64,000 bases of DNA from Kalymmatonema hyalinum WJT4-NPBG1 (lineage in GTDB: Bacteria; Cyanobacteriota; Cyanobacteriia; Cyanobacteriales; Nostocaceae): the NCBI GenBank assembly GCA_019359075.1, contig JAHHIB010000020.1, forward strand, positions 20,270 through 84,269, read 5' to 3'. Below, one piece after another: positions 18,281 through 28,003 of this stretch; position 1 is the stretch's first letter, and every line of letters starts with the position of its first letter. Made by a program: the position numbers and the translations under genes. The notes beneath the pieces were generated by a model, which worked only from the letters and a program-made list of their open reading frames with translations, was not told the DNA's origin and made no database searches.

Positions 18281-19273
18281 TCAGATTTTATCAAGAATAG
18301 CTTGGGCGACAACTTCGTCGGTGATCAGTCCCGTGATCAACTTGCCATGCAGAGCCGCCAAAATTGACTCCACCTTTTTCACCCCTCCTGCAATACCGAT
18401 AATCAGCCGTTGAGCTGTTTGTTCGAGCGGGACACCGGCAACTCGGCTGTTAGTTGCACCTTGAATCAAGACTCCTTGACGATCGTATGCCCAACCTGCA
18501 ATCTCGCCAACTGCACCCAGTTCAATTAATTGGGTCACTTCATCGTCATTAATGAACCCGTCTTGGTGTAACGGTGCATTCCAGCCAATTTGGCTAATAC
18601 CAACAAAGGTCGCTTTGGCTTGCTCCACAAGGTTTTTTACGGTGATAAACGATCGCTGGGTCTGCAAGAGTTCTCGTTCTTCAATACTGGTCGCTACGAC
18701 CGGAGTAGGAACTGGATATACTTGGGAACCAACGCGATCGGACAAATGCATCACCACTTCATAACGACCCGCACGCCCATATTGAGACATATTCCCAACT
18801 ATTGAGACAATCTTATGCTGAGGTTGGTGCATGGATGGGATCTGCTCCACCATCGATCGCAAAGTACGACCCGTGGAAAATGCCAGGATTGTTGGAGTTT
18901 TAGCAACAAGGTACGTCTCTAAGTGAGTGGCAGCACATACACCAATTCCGTTGAAGGTATCGCCACTCCCTGCATCGCTTGGAACCACTTCACAAAGCGA
19001 TAGTTCAAATTTGTCTCTGAGCGATTCAGCTAGAGCAATACACTCACGCAGGGGATGATCGAGCCGAAATTTGATCAGTTTTTCACTCACCGCTAGTGCG
19101 ACCAAACGCTGTGCCGCCTGCCGGGACACGTTCAGCTTTGCGGCAATCTCTTCCTGTGTGTTTCCAGCAATGTAGTAGAGCCAAGCAGCATGAGCTGCCT
19201 GGTCTAACTTGCGAGTCCGAAGGGGCAAGCCAGCTTTGCTGGCATCGCGCCGCTCTAAGAAGGGTTCTCTCAT
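18281..19273 (-). CDS. SorC/DeoR-type sugar-binding transcriptional regulator
   Basis: A SorC-family regulator of polyol or sugar operons: an N-terminal helix-turn-helix (TQEEIAAKLNVSRQAAQRL) and a large C-terminal effector domain that binds a sugar phosphate (FSTGRTLRSMVEQIP, GISQIGWNAPLHQDG, GIAGGVKKVESILAAL). The start chosen (MREPFLERRD) has AGGTGGA just upstream; an in-frame ATG at 19336 lies on top of an operator-like dyad and is less likely. About 330 residues, normal for the family. It is placed between the two halves of the polyol gene set, so it most likely controls them and itself. Confidence 0.88.
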   Translation of the reverse strand: MREPFLERRDASKAGLPLRTRKLDQAAHAAWLYYIAGNTQEEIAAKLNVSRQAAQRLVALAVSEKLIKFRLDHPLRECIALAESLRDKFELSLCEVVPSDAGSGDTFNGIGVCAATHLETYLVAKTPTILAFSTGRTLRSMVEQIPSMHQPQHKIVSIVGNMSQYGRAGRYEVVMHLSDRVGSQVYPVPTPVVATSIEERELLQTQRSFITVKNLVEQAKATFVGISQIGWNAPLHQDGFINDDEVTQLIELGAVGEIAGWAYDRQGVLIQGATNSRVAGVPLEQTAQRLIIGIAGGVKKVESILAALHGKLITGLITDEVVAQAILDKI

Positions 19274-19319
19274 ATTCCACCTATGGGAAGTATGCATCCC
19301 CAAAAGAGTAGATGGGTTA

Positions 19320-19337
19320 TTTGAGTATCTGCTCAAA
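19320..19337. promoter_or_regulatory. operator-like dyad upstream of sorC
   Basis: TTTGAG-6 nt-CTCAAA forms perfect 6-bp arms about 50 bp upstream of the sorC start. A further TGCTCAA half-site follows at about 19349. A related dyad lies in the SDR/ABC divergent region at 20365-20384. The position suggests autoregulation; binding is inferred. Confidence 0.4.
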
Positions 19338-19482
19338 GATGCATTTTTTGCTCAAGTTACTCTGTATAGGTTATCACAATCTACGTTAATGAAAGTGGTC
19401 TTAAAAAACTCCGACATAGCAAAACATTGCAGTACCAATCCTGGGGGCTGACAACATTGCTAACTTGCCGATACCCTTTTCC

Positions 19483-20286
19483 CTATTGCCCGCCAGTAAG
19501 CTCCAAATTAAACCCCGTAATGTAGCTTGCCTCTTCGCTCATGAGAAATGCCACACCGTTGGCAACTTCTTCAAGGCTCCCCAAACGCCGCATCGGTACT
19601 GAATTAATCATTTGCTGCTCTACTACTTGAGGATCGGCATTAAAGTACTGTGATCCTACACCCGCCTGCAATTCGGTCTGCCGCGTCCACATCACACCAG
19701 GGCCAATCAGCGCAGGCGAGAGCGCATTCACCCGAATGTGGTAGGGAGCTAAGTCTTTCGCTGCTGTTTGAGTTATCCCAATTACGGCAAACTTCGAGGC
19801 TGAGTAGGCGATCATATTTGGGGGGCCAACCACTCCTGCATAGCTTGCCATGTTGACGATCGCCCCTCCACCCGATTCGCGTAGGTGTTGTGCCGCAGCC
19901 TTAAGGACGTGAAAAACTCCGACAACATTGATGTCAATGACCTTTTGAAAATCCTCCTCGGGATACTCGTCAGTTTTGGCAAACACTCCTTGATAACCCG
20001 CATTGTTGAAAACATAGTCGATCCGCCCAAACCGCTCTACAGCACCAGAAAAGGCTTGAGCAACGTCGTTAGGAGCAGTGACATTGCAGCCAAAGGTAGC
20101 AACTGGAATTTTGTAGGCTTCCAATTCCTGAGTAACGTCTGCCATCTTCGCTTCGTTTAAGTCTAGGAGTACTACACCTGCGCCATCTGCGGCAAAACGC
20201 TGTGCGGTAGCTCGACCAATATCACCAGCACCGCCCGTAATCAGGATCGTTTTACCAGCAAAGTGATAGCTTGCTTTAGCTGTCAT
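19483..20286 (-). CDS. SDR-family polyol dehydrogenase
   Basis: A classical short-chain dehydrogenase of 267 residues: nucleotide loop TGGAGDIGRA near 18, NNAGYQG near 95, Ser in NMASYAG, and catalytic Tyr-x3-Lys in YSASKFA. It resembles sorbitol/xylitol/ribitol-type SDRs, such as SmoS in Rhodobacter polyol operons, which oxidise a polyol to a ketose. It is transcribed away from the ABC importer operon across a 152-bp divergent region and in the same direction as sorC. Exact polyol unknown. Confidence 0.88.
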   Translation of the reverse strand: MTAKASYHFAGKTILITGGAGDIGRATAQRFAADGAGVVLLDLNEAKMADVTQELEAYKIPVATFGCNVTAPNDVAQAFSGAVERFGRIDYVFNNAGYQGVFAKTDEYPEEDFQKVIDINVVGVFHVLKAAAQHLRESGGGAIVNMASYAGVVGPPNMIAYSASKFAVIGITQTAAKDLAPYHIRVNALSPALIGPGVMWTRQTELQAGVGSQYFNADPQVVEQQMINSVPMRRLGSLEEVANGVAFLMSEEASYITGFNLELTGGQ

Positions 20287-20364
20287 ATCTTCAACTCCTT
20301 GTGAATATATGTTGCAAATAGTGTTTAAGTGTCCAGTATTTAAGGTGAGCTAGTATGATTCAAT

Positions 20365-20384
20365 TATTGGGCAACCGCTCAATA
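20365..20384. promoter_or_regulatory. operator-like dyad in the SDR/ABC divergent region
   Basis: TATTGGGC-4 nt-GCTCAATA, arms matching at 7 of 8 positions, placed about midway between the divergent starts of the SDR gene and the substrate-binding protein gene. The GCTCAA word is shared with the dyad next to sorC. A good candidate SorC site; untested. Confidence 0.4.
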
Positions 20385-20438
20385 TTAGAGCATAAAATTA
20401 ATTTTTTCATGTGATTTTAATACTTAAGGAGCTGTGCG

Positions 20439-21785
20439 ATGCGTATGCCCCGCTTCGCTAAGATGTTGGTTGCGTTCCTCGCTGGAGTGATCCTGGTGCA
20501 ACTACTGCACGCGTGTTCGCCGAGTTCGCAAGCAGCAGGGAAAACAAGACTGACGATCGCCACTGTCAATAACGGCGACATGGTGGTCATGCAAGGGCTT
20601 TCCCGCAATTTTGAACAAGCCAACCCAAATATTCAGCTGAGGTGGGTTGTCCTGGAAGAAAACGTGTTGCGTCAACGCACCACCACAGACGTTGCTAGCC
20701 AGGGCGGACAATTCGATGTCCTGACAATCGGTTCTTATGAAACGCCGATTTGGGCGAGACGGGATTGGTTAAGACCATTAGATCTACCCGCCAGCTACGA
20801 CGTGAATGACCTGATAAAACCCATCCGAGAAGGGCTTTCCAACAACGGCAAACTCTATGCTGTGCCGTTCTATGGGGAGAGTTCGATGCTGTATTACCGA
20901 AAAGACTTGTTTGTCCAAGCAGGGATTACGGTTCCCGAACAGCCAACCTATCCCCAGATCAGAGAATGGGCGAGTAAGGTTCACGATCCAGCGCATGGAG
21001 TCTATGGTGTTTGTCTGCGTGGAAAACCGGGCTGGGGCGAAAACATGGGATTTGTGTCCACATTGGTCAACACGTTTGGCGGACAGTGGTTTGACATGAA
21101 GTGGCAACCCACTATAAATACTCCAGCTTGGAAAGAAGCGATCGCCTTCTACGTCGATCTGCTCAACAAATATGGGCCACCGGGTGCCAGTTCCAATGGA
21201 TTCAATGAGAATCTGGCGCTATTCTCGACGGGTAAGTGCGGGATGTGGGTAGACGCAACCGTTGCAGCAGGGCTGTTATCCAATCCAAAAGAATCTCAAG
21301 TTTATGACAAAGTTGGCTTTGCCCGTGCGCCAATTGAGAGATATGCAAACGGCTCGAATTGGCTCTGGGCTTGGGCACTAGCAGTTCCAAAAACCTCAAA
21401 ATCCCCCGAAGCCGCTCAAAAGTTCGTTGCCTGGGCAACCTCCAAGGAATACATCCAATTGGTGGCTAACCAAAGTGGTTGGGTTAGTGTACCCCCAGGT
21501 ACGCGAACTTCCACCTATAAAAATCCCAACTATCAAAAAGCCGCACCGTTTGCATCGATTGTGCTGAGGTCGATCCAATCTGCCGATATTAGCCGTCCAG
21601 CTGCACAACCAACCCCTTATAAGGGTATTCAATATGTGGATATTCCAGAATTTCAGGCGATCGGTTCTTCGGTGGGGCAAACTATGGCAGCAGCACTGAC
21701 GAATCGCCTTTCAGTCGATCAGGCGTTGCAGCAATCGCAGAATTCGACTGAACGGTTTATGAAACACACGGGTTATATCGAGTGA
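20439..21785 (+). CDS. ABC importer substrate-binding lipoprotein (polyol/sugar)
   Basis: A family 1 extracellular solute-binding protein of 448 residues. The N-terminus is a lipoprotein signal with lipobox LLHAC, so it is anchored at the outer face of the cytoplasmic membrane. The SmoE/MtlE-like body includes NNGDMVVMQGLS, GKLYAVPFYGESSMLYYRKD and GFNENLALFSTGKCGMW. It is the first gene of a same-strand set binding protein-permease-permease-ATPase-mannitol dehydrogenase, the order expected for a polyol importer. The preceding 152 bp holds the presumed promoter and a candidate operator. Confidence 0.92.
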   Translation: MRMPRFAKMLVAFLAGVILVQLLHACSPSSQAAGKTRLTIATVNNGDMVVMQGLSRNFEQANPNIQLRWVVLEENVLRQRTTTDVASQGGQFDVLTIGSYETPIWARRDWLRPLDLPASYDVNDLIKPIREGLSNNGKLYAVPFYGESSMLYYRKDLFVQAGITVPEQPTYPQIREWASKVHDPAHGVYGVCLRGKPGWGENMGFVSTLVNTFGGQWFDMKWQPTINTPAWKEAIAFYVDLLNKYGPPGASSNGFNENLALFSTGKCGMWVDATVAAGLLSNPKESQVYDKVGFARAPIERYANGSNWLWAWALAVPKTSKSPEAAQKFVAWATSKEYIQLVANQSGWVSVPPGTRTSTYKNPNYQKAAPFASIVLRSIQSADISRPAAQPTPYKGIQYVDIPEFQAIGSSVGQTMAAALTNRLSVDQALQQSQNSTERFMKHTGYIE

Positions 21786-21814
21786 AAAGAGGGGCTAGGT
21801 TCTGTTTTTAAACC

Positions 21815-21897
21815 CGGAGATCCCCCTAAATCCTCCTTAAAAAGGGGGACTTTGACTGAATTCTCCCCCCTTTTTAAGGGGGGCTGGGGGGGATCTA
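21815..21897. repeat. GC-rich inverted repeat between importer genes
   Basis: GATCCCCCTAAATCC, CTTAAAAAGGGGGAC and then CCCCCCTTTTTAAGGGGGG-CTGGGGGGGATC form nested inverted repeats. This is a well-known type of cyanobacterial intergenic repeat. It lies between the binding-protein gene and the first permease gene and could fold in the mRNA, reducing downstream expression relative to the binding protein. A CTAAAATC heptad-like tandem follows at about 21953-21985. Confidence 0.75.
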
Positions 21898-21993
21898 AAT
21901 CTGACGGGGAAGGCAAGAAAACACGCCAATGCTCACCCAGAAAACTTTCACAATCTAAAATCCAAAATCTAAAATCCAAAATTCTATTAGGCT

Positions 21994-22914
21994 ATGTCTT
22001 CTTCAGTAGCTGTAAAACATCACCACGAAACGCCACCCACCCAGCAACGAACAAAGCGACAGGCATCAACCTTACCCCTGGTTGCGCCTTCTGTGATTGC
22101 CTTGCTGCTGTGGATGATTGTGCCTCTGGTGATGACGGTATGGTTTTCCTTTCAGCGGTATAACCTGCTTAATCCAGGCGCACGCAAATTCATCGGAATT
22201 GAAAACTTCACGTTCATCTTGAGTGATCCAGCTTTGTGGACTTCGATCGCCATCACAATAATTCTGGTTGTGTCCGTTCTGGTGATCACAATTGGTCTAG
22301 GCACACTTCTGGCAATTCTATTTGACCAGGACTTTTATGGTCAGGGGATTGCGCGGGTCCTGGCGATTTCTCCGTTTTTCGTCATGCCCACAGTCAGTGC
22401 CCTAATCTGGAAGAATATGCTGATGCATCCAGTGAATGGACTGTTTGCTCAATTTACAAGAGGTTTGGGTTTGGGGGCGATCGATTGGTTTGCAGATTTT
22501 CCCCTGCTTGCCATCATTATCATTGTTTCGTGGGAGTGGCTTCCTTTTGCCCTGCTGATTTTATTGACGGCAATTCAGTCTTTAGATCATGAGCAGATAG
22601 AAGCAGCCCGGATGGATGGAGCAAATGCTCTAGCTTTATTCCGTTTCGTCATGCTACCGCATCTGAGCCGCGCCATTGCCGTAGTCGCCATGATCGAGAC
22701 GATTTTCTTTTTAACTATCTTTGCAGAAATCTTTGTCACCACAGGTGGCGGACCCGGAGTGGCAACTACCAACCTTGCCTATTACATCTTCCTGAGAGCT
22801 TTGCTGGAATTTGATGTCGGCGGTGCCTCAGCGGGTGGATTAATCGCGGTAATTCTTGCCAACATCGCGGCAATTTTTCTGATGCGTAGTGTTGCTCGTA
22901 ATTTGGATACCTAA
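21994..22914 (+). CDS. ABC importer permease (MalF type)
   Basis: An inner-membrane permease of 306 residues with six expected helices, beginning after a polar N-terminus of about 30 residues (VIALLLWMIVPLVMTVWFSF). The coupling-helix EAA loop is present as EAARMDGANALALFRFVMLPHL. It pairs with the next gene, whose start lies 2 bp after this stop. Part of the four-gene polyol importer. Confidence 0.92.
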   Translation: MSSSVAVKHHHETPPTQQRTKRQASTLPLVAPSVIALLLWMIVPLVMTVWFSFQRYNLLNPGARKFIGIENFTFILSDPALWTSIAITIILVVSVLVITIGLGTLLAILFDQDFYGQGIARVLAISPFFVMPTVSALIWKNMLMHPVNGLFAQFTRGLGLGAIDWFADFPLLAIIIIVSWEWLPFALLILLTAIQSLDHEQIEAARMDGANALALFRFVMLPHLSRAIAVVAMIETIFFLTIFAEIFVTTGGGPGVATTNLAYYIFLRALLEFDVGGASAGGLIAVILANIAAIFLMRSVARNLDT

Positions 22915-22916
22915 CA

Positions 22917-23738
22917 ATGGCACAAAAAACTTCTCGCCGTTGGCTATTTACCTTGCTGGGCTGGTTTGTCGCTTGCAGCTTGTTTTTCCCCATTTTCTGG
23001 ATGTTTCTCACCAGTTTCAAAACGGAGGTGGCGGCGGTTGCAACTCCCCCTCAGTTATTTTTCCAGCCGACATTAGAAAATTATGTAGCGATACAAGATC
23101 GGGCAAACTATTTCAACTATGCCCTTAACAGTGTAGCTGTTTCACTCGGATCGACCCTACTCGCGCTGCTGCTTGCCGTACCTGCCGCTTATGCAATGGC
23201 GTTTTTCCCAACCAAACGCACTAAGGGCACCTTGCTGTGGATGCTTTCCACTAGAATGCTGCCACCCGTTGGCGTGCTGGTGCCGATCTACATCTTGTGC
23301 CGTAACGCTCGTTTGCTGGATACCCGCATCGGTTTAATTATTATTTACACCCTGATCAATTTGCCAATTGTTGTCTGGATGATTTACAGCTTTTTCAGGG
23401 ACGTTCCCAAAGATATTCTGGAAGCCGATCGCATGGATGGGGCAAACACACAGCAAGAACTCATTCATGTGTTGCTGCCACTATCATCACCTGGAATTGC
23501 TTCCACCGCATTGCTTTCGATCATTTTGTCCTGGAATGAAGCGTTTTGGAGCCTCAACCTAACAACAGCTAATGCCGCTCCTTTAACCGCATTTATTGCC
23601 TCATTTTCCAGTCCTCAAGGATTGTTTTGGGCAAAACTTTCGGCAGCATCAACTCTGGCGATCGCGCCTATCCTCATCTTCGGCTGGTTGAGTCAACGGC
23701 AATTAGTCCGGGGTCTGACGTTTGGTGCGGTGAAATAA
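22917..23738 (+). CDS. ABC importer permease (MalG type)
   Basis: A second inner-membrane permease, 273 residues, with an N-terminal helix (LLGWFVACSLFFPIFWMF) and the EAA loop EADRMDGANTQQELIHVLLPL. It starts 2 bp after the previous permease gene, so the two are co-translated and should form the heterodimeric channel of the importer. Confidence 0.92.
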   Translation: MAQKTSRRWLFTLLGWFVACSLFFPIFWMFLTSFKTEVAAVATPPQLFFQPTLENYVAIQDRANYFNYALNSVAVSLGSTLLALLLAVPAAYAMAFFPTKRTKGTLLWMLSTRMLPPVGVLVPIYILCRNARLLDTRIGLIIIYTLINLPIVVWMIYSFFRDVPKDILEADRMDGANTQQELIHVLLPLSSPGIASTALLSIILSWNEAFWSLNLTTANAAPLTAFIASFSSPQGLFWAKLSAASTLAIAPILIFGWLSQRQLVRGLTFGAVK

Positions 23739-23857
23739 GTGGAAGGCAGAGGGCAGATGGCAGATGGCATCCGGGAAGAAAGTTTTTCATCCGTTCTGGT
23801 GTAAGCAGTTAATGACGGCTACTTAATCTTTTTTAAACACATTAACAGAAGTTTATT

Positions 23858-24961
23858 ATGTCAACAGTTGCTTTAAGAGATATACATAAAACTTATGCCG
23901 ATACTGAGGTCATCAAAGGCGTTGATCTTGATGTTGGCGATCGCGAATTTGTTGTATTTGTTGGTCCGTCCGGTTGTGGGAAATCGACCTTGTTACGCAT
24001 GATTGCCGGACTTGAGGAAATCACCTCTGGCGAGTTGCTGATTGATGGAGACAAAGTCAATGATGTGCCTCCGGATAAACGCGGATTGGCAATGGTGTTT
24101 CAAACCTACGCCTTGTATCCTCACATGACCGTAGCGGAGAATATGGCGTTTAGCCTCCGCCTCGCGGGTGTGCCAAAAGCCAAGCGTTATGAAAGGGCAC
24201 GTGAAGTCGCTCGTGTCCTCCAACTGGAACCACTGTTAAACCGCAAGCCCAAAGAATTATCCGGCGGACAGCGCCAACGGGTGGCAATTGGTCGTGCCTT
24301 GGTTCGCAATCCCAAAGTGTTTTTATTTGACGAACCACTGTCAAACCTGGATGCCTCCTTGCGCGTGCAGATGCGGATCGAACTTGCTAATCTACATGAC
24401 AGCTTGCAAGCCACCATGATTTATGTGACGCACGATCAGGTTGAGGCAATGACACTTGCCACCAAGATTGTGGTGTTGCAGGGCGGCATTGTAGAACAAG
24501 TGGGTTCGCCACTAGAACTCTACCACCATCCCCGCAATCTATTCGTTGCTGGATTTATTGGTTCACCTAAGATGAACTTTGTCTCGGTTACGGTGACAGC
24601 CGTTAATGATTCTGGTATAATTGTCAAACTTCCTGGTGATGCCAGTGTGACCATTCCCGTGAAGGCTGCAAAGCTGTCGGTTGGAGATAGAGCTACATTG
24701 GGGATTCGCCCCGAACACCTACGAGTCGATCGCAATAGCGCAACAGTGAATGGCGAAGTGCTAGTTGTGGAACGACTGGGTGGACAAACCTATCTCTATG
24801 TCAAAATTGTGGGTGGAGACACCCTAGTCGTGCAAACAGACGGAGATAATCGCAGCCAGTTGCGCGATCTTGTTCCTATCCACATTAGCGGCGATCTTTG
24901 CCATCTGTTTGACCTGCACGGTGAAGCAGTTTCAAAAACTCGTCGTCACCATTTAGCATAA
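23858..24961 (+). CDS. ABC importer ATP-binding protein (MalK/UgpC/SmoK type)
   Basis: A sugar-importer ATPase of 367 residues. Walker A is GPSGCGKSTLL, the Q-loop region is MVFQTYALYPHMTV, the signature is LSGGQRQRVAIGRA, Walker B is VFLFDEPLSNLD, and the switch His is in YVTHDQVEAMTLA. The C-terminal 120 residues form a TOBE/MalK regulatory domain (LGIRPEHLRV). It completes the importer and is followed 4 bp later by the second mannitol dehydrogenase gene. Confidence 0.95.
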   Translation: MSTVALRDIHKTYADTEVIKGVDLDVGDREFVVFVGPSGCGKSTLLRMIAGLEEITSGELLIDGDKVNDVPPDKRGLAMVFQTYALYPHMTVAENMAFSLRLAGVPKAKRYERAREVARVLQLEPLLNRKPKELSGGQRQRVAIGRALVRNPKVFLFDEPLSNLDASLRVQMRIELANLHDSLQATMIYVTHDQVEAMTLATKIVVLQGGIVEQVGSPLELYHHPRNLFVAGFIGSPKMNFVSVTVTAVNDSGIIVKLPGDASVTIPVKAAKLSVGDRATLGIRPEHLRVDRNSATVNGEVLVVERLGGQTYLYVKIVGGDTLVVQTDGDNRSQLRDLVPIHISGDLCHLFDLHGEAVSKTRRHHLA

Positions 24962-24965
24962 ATAA

Positions 24966-26522
24966 ATGAACAGCAATACCAGCACAGACTCAACAATCAA
25001 GCTGAATGAAGCATCCCTGACTCGTTTACCTGGAAACGTTCGCATACCCAAGTATGATCGCCGTAAAATCACTAATGGAATTGTGCATATTGGGGTAGGT
25101 GGATTTCATAAATCGCACCAAGCGCTCTATCTCGATGATTATTTCCATCAGCATCCTGGTAGTGACTGGGGAATCTGTGGTGTTGGATTGCTGGACTATG
25201 ACTATGACAGGCGTATGCGGGATGCGCTTCAATCCCAAGATTGTTTGTATACCTTAGTTGAGCGATCGCCTTCTAGCGATCGCGCTCGAATCATCGGTTC
25301 AATCACTCGATACCTGTTTGCACCAGACAATCGTCAAGCAGTTATTGAAGCATTAGCAGATCCCAAATGCCGAATTGTTACTTTAACAATCACTGAAAGC
25401 GGCTACTACATCATTGAAGGAAGTGGCGAATTCGATGTGAATCACCCGACGATTCAGCACGATTTGCAACATCCTGACCAACCAATTGGGACATACGGTT
25501 TTTTGACAGCCGCACTCGAAAAGCGACGTAAACAGGGGTTGGCACCCTTTACCGTACTGTCCTGCGACAATATCCAGGGCAACGGCAACATGGTGGGGAA
25601 AATGCTAACGACATTTGCCCAAATGCGCGATCCGGATTTGGGACGTTGGATTACTGAACAGGGGGCGTTTCCCAACTGCATGGTCGATCGCATTACTCCG
25701 ATGACAACCCCACCAGATATCAAAATGGTGGCGGAACAGTTTGGTATTGATGATGCATTTCCAGGCGTCGCGGAGCCTTTCATCCAGTGGGTAATCGAAG
25801 ATACCTTTTGTGCAGGCAGACCTGATTGGGAATCCGTTGGCGTACAGATGACTAACGATGTTCATCCCTACGAGATGATGAAAATTCGGCTGCTCAACGC
25901 CAGTCACTTGCTGATTGGCTATCTCGGCTCTCTGGCAGGTTATACCTACGTTTATGAAGTCATGGCTGATCCCTTGTTTCAGCAAGCAGTCGCTGACCTG
26001 ATGGACGAGGTGACACCAACGCTCCAACCCGTTCCTGGGATTGATTTAGACGATTATAAAAAGACTTTAATTGAACGGTTTTCCAATCCCAAAATTCGCG
26101 ATCAGCTTCCGCGCCTGTGCCTGAATGGATCGGCCAAAATTCCTAAGTTTCTTTTGGGATCGATCCGCGATAAATTAGAACTTGGAGGTGCGATAGCGAA
26201 GCGCTGCTGCGATAGCGAAGCGGCTCTGAAAGAGCTAGCGCAGATCGATTACCTAAGTCTGACGATTGCTGCTTGGTGTCGCTATCTCAATGGTTATGAC
26301 GACCAGAACCGTCCTATCCTCATTGATGACCCCTTAGCTGATATCCTCACTCAACAAGCCCGCTTAGGTAAAACAGATCCCACACCATTACTCAGCATAT
26401 TTGAGATTTTTGGAGATTTAGTACAGTCGCCACGTTTCGTCGAGACTGTTGCTGACAAGTTGAGCAGTTTGCATGAGGTTGGTGCGAAAGGAACGCTAGG
26501 GCGTGTCTGCAAACTCCATTGA
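24966..26522 (+). CDS. mannitol dehydrogenase family protein (copy 2)
   Basis: A polyol:NAD 2-oxidoreductase of 518 residues, closest in pattern to mannitol/arabitol/fructuronate-type enzymes. It has GIVHIGVGGFHKSHQ, the CDNIQGNG loop, and the full catalytic Lys-x5-Asn-x2-His in MKIRLLNASH. It begins 4 bp after the importer ATPase stop, so importer and enzyme are one operon. Near residue 412 a 15-bp unit, TGCGATAGCGAAGCG, occurs twice (26189-26203 and 26208-26222) and adds about AIAKRCCDSEA, which looks like an in-frame repeat insertion. Confidence 0.92.
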   Translation: MNSNTSTDSTIKLNEASLTRLPGNVRIPKYDRRKITNGIVHIGVGGFHKSHQALYLDDYFHQHPGSDWGICGVGLLDYDYDRRMRDALQSQDCLYTLVERSPSSDRARIIGSITRYLFAPDNRQAVIEALADPKCRIVTLTITESGYYIIEGSGEFDVNHPTIQHDLQHPDQPIGTYGFLTAALEKRRKQGLAPFTVLSCDNIQGNGNMVGKMLTTFAQMRDPDLGRWITEQGAFPNCMVDRITPMTTPPDIKMVAEQFGIDDAFPGVAEPFIQWVIEDTFCAGRPDWESVGVQMTNDVHPYEMMKIRLLNASHLLIGYLGSLAGYTYVYEVMADPLFQQAVADLMDEVTPTLQPVPGIDLDDYKKTLIERFSNPKIRDQLPRLCLNGSAKIPKFLLGSIRDKLELGGAIAKRCCDSEAALKELAQIDYLSLTIAAWCRYLNGYDDQNRPILIDDPLADILTQQARLGKTDPTPLLSIFEIFGDLVQSPRFVETVADKLSSLHEVGAKGTLGRVCKLH

Positions 26523-26680
26523 TTACGATGCAGTTTAGATCCAGGAACCCAGCCAGAATGTACCAAAAATAATTAATGCAGTTGTGGCGATCCACGTGCC
26601 CCCCAACCTCCCCGCAGGTTCGGGGGAGAATATTGCAGGCATAACACAAATTGGTATTATAGACAACTAAGCAGATAAAG

Positions 26681-28003
26681 TTAGGAGCTTGGCGATCGCT
26701 TGCTAACAGCATTGCGGATTAAAACCAGGAAAATTCCTATACCTGTAAACACTAACGCCGCAATATTACTTTTTGTCTCAGCGAAAGCAATGAGAAATAG
26801 GTTGGAGAGCAGCGCTAAAGCCGGAATCAGATAAGGAACCTGAAAGCCATCGACTCGGGGTTCTTGGCGTTTAATGACCAGCAGTGAGAGGTTGACCAGA
26901 CAGAACATTGCAAGAATCAAGGTTGCGGTTGTTCCAGCCAGGAATTCAAGCGAAAATGCCAGCGCCAGAAAGATAGCCATCGGCAGAATGATAAGCAGCG
27001 TTCGATAGGGAGTTGCTCGCCATGGATGTAATTTTCCTAACCAAGCTGGAAGCAGCCCTTCTCTGGACATCCCAAAGAGCAGCCGCGATGCCGTGACAAA
27101 ATTCAGCAAAGCAGTATTTAGAACGGCGAACAGGGCGATGAGTGAAAAGACGACTGCTGGAAAATTTGGCTGCGCTCGACGAACCACATCGAGAAGAGGA
27201 GCATTCGAGCCGGCAAGCGCCGCCGGACTTAGTACGTTACTGGCAAGCCAGGAGACGAGAACATAAACGACACCTGCAATTCCAAGGGCAAACAGGATGG
27301 CTCTTGGAACATTGCGCTCAGGATTTTTCACTTCCTCCGCAACATTCACAATATCCTCAAAGCCAATGAAGGCGTAGAAGGCGAGTGCCGCTCCCTGAAC
27401 GATCGCCGTCCAACCAATGGCTTGCGCGTTGGGTACGGGACTTGCAGGAGGATTACCCGTGCCTCCTCCGCCCCCGATTATAAAAAGAGTCGAAACTAGG
27501 ATGACGATGACCAGACCTGAAACTTCGAGAGCCGTGCAAAAAATATTCAGGGCTGAGGACTCCTGCATTCCCCTAAAATTGACAAATGCAAGAGCCGAAA
27601 AGAGAGTGATGATAATCAACCAAGCTGGAATGGCTGGAGCAAAAGCATTTAGATAGCCTGCAAACGCTTTTGACAGAGTCGCCATCGAAACAAGGCAGGT
27701 ACAAAACATCAACCAGCCTACAAGGATTGAGAGCCAATCCTTGCGAAATGCTCTGTGGATGAAAGTGGCGACTCCTCCGCTTTGCGGAATTCGGCTGCCG
27801 AGTTCCGCATAACTTAAAGCTGTGAGTGTCGCAACACTCATCGCTGTCAGGAAAGAAACCCAAACCAAAGAGCCGGAAAGTCCCGCAATTTTTCCGATCA
27901 CTGCATAAATTCCGGCACCGAGAATATCACCAACTCCGTAAATCACCAGCGTAGGCAATCCAAACACTCGCTTCAGTGAATCCGCTTCTGCATTCGGTTC
28001 CAT
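26681..28003 (-). CDS. APC-superfamily amino-acid permease
   Basis: An integral membrane transporter of 440 residues with about 12 hydrophobic segments. The first-helix motif GVGDILGAGIYAVIG is typical of the amino-acid/polyamine/organocation family, and ALAFYAFIGFEDIVNVAEEVKNP matches the conserved helix 6 region. No amino-acid catabolic genes adjoin. It lies in antisense between the mannitol dehydrogenase and xylulokinase genes and splits the island. Substrate unknown. Confidence 0.9.
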   Translation of the reverse strand: MEPNAEADSLKRVFGLPTLVIYGVGDILGAGIYAVIGKIAGLSGSLVWVSFLTAMSVATLTALSYAELGSRIPQSGGVATFIHRAFRKDWLSILVGWLMFCTCLVSMATLSKAFAGYLNAFAPAIPAWLIIITLFSALAFVNFRGMQESSALNIFCTALEVSGLVIVILVSTLFIIGGGGGTGNPPASPVPNAQAIGWTAIVQGAALAFYAFIGFEDIVNVAEEVKNPERNVPRAILFALGIAGVVYVLVSWLASNVLSPAALAGSNAPLLDVVRRAQPNFPAVVFSLIALFAVLNTALLNFVTASRLLFGMSREGLLPAWLGKLHPWRATPYRTLLIILPMAIFLALAFSLEFLAGTTATLILAMFCLVNLSLLVIKRQEPRVDGFQVPYLIPALALLSNLFLIAFAETKSNIAALVFTGIGIFLVLIRNAVSKRSPSS

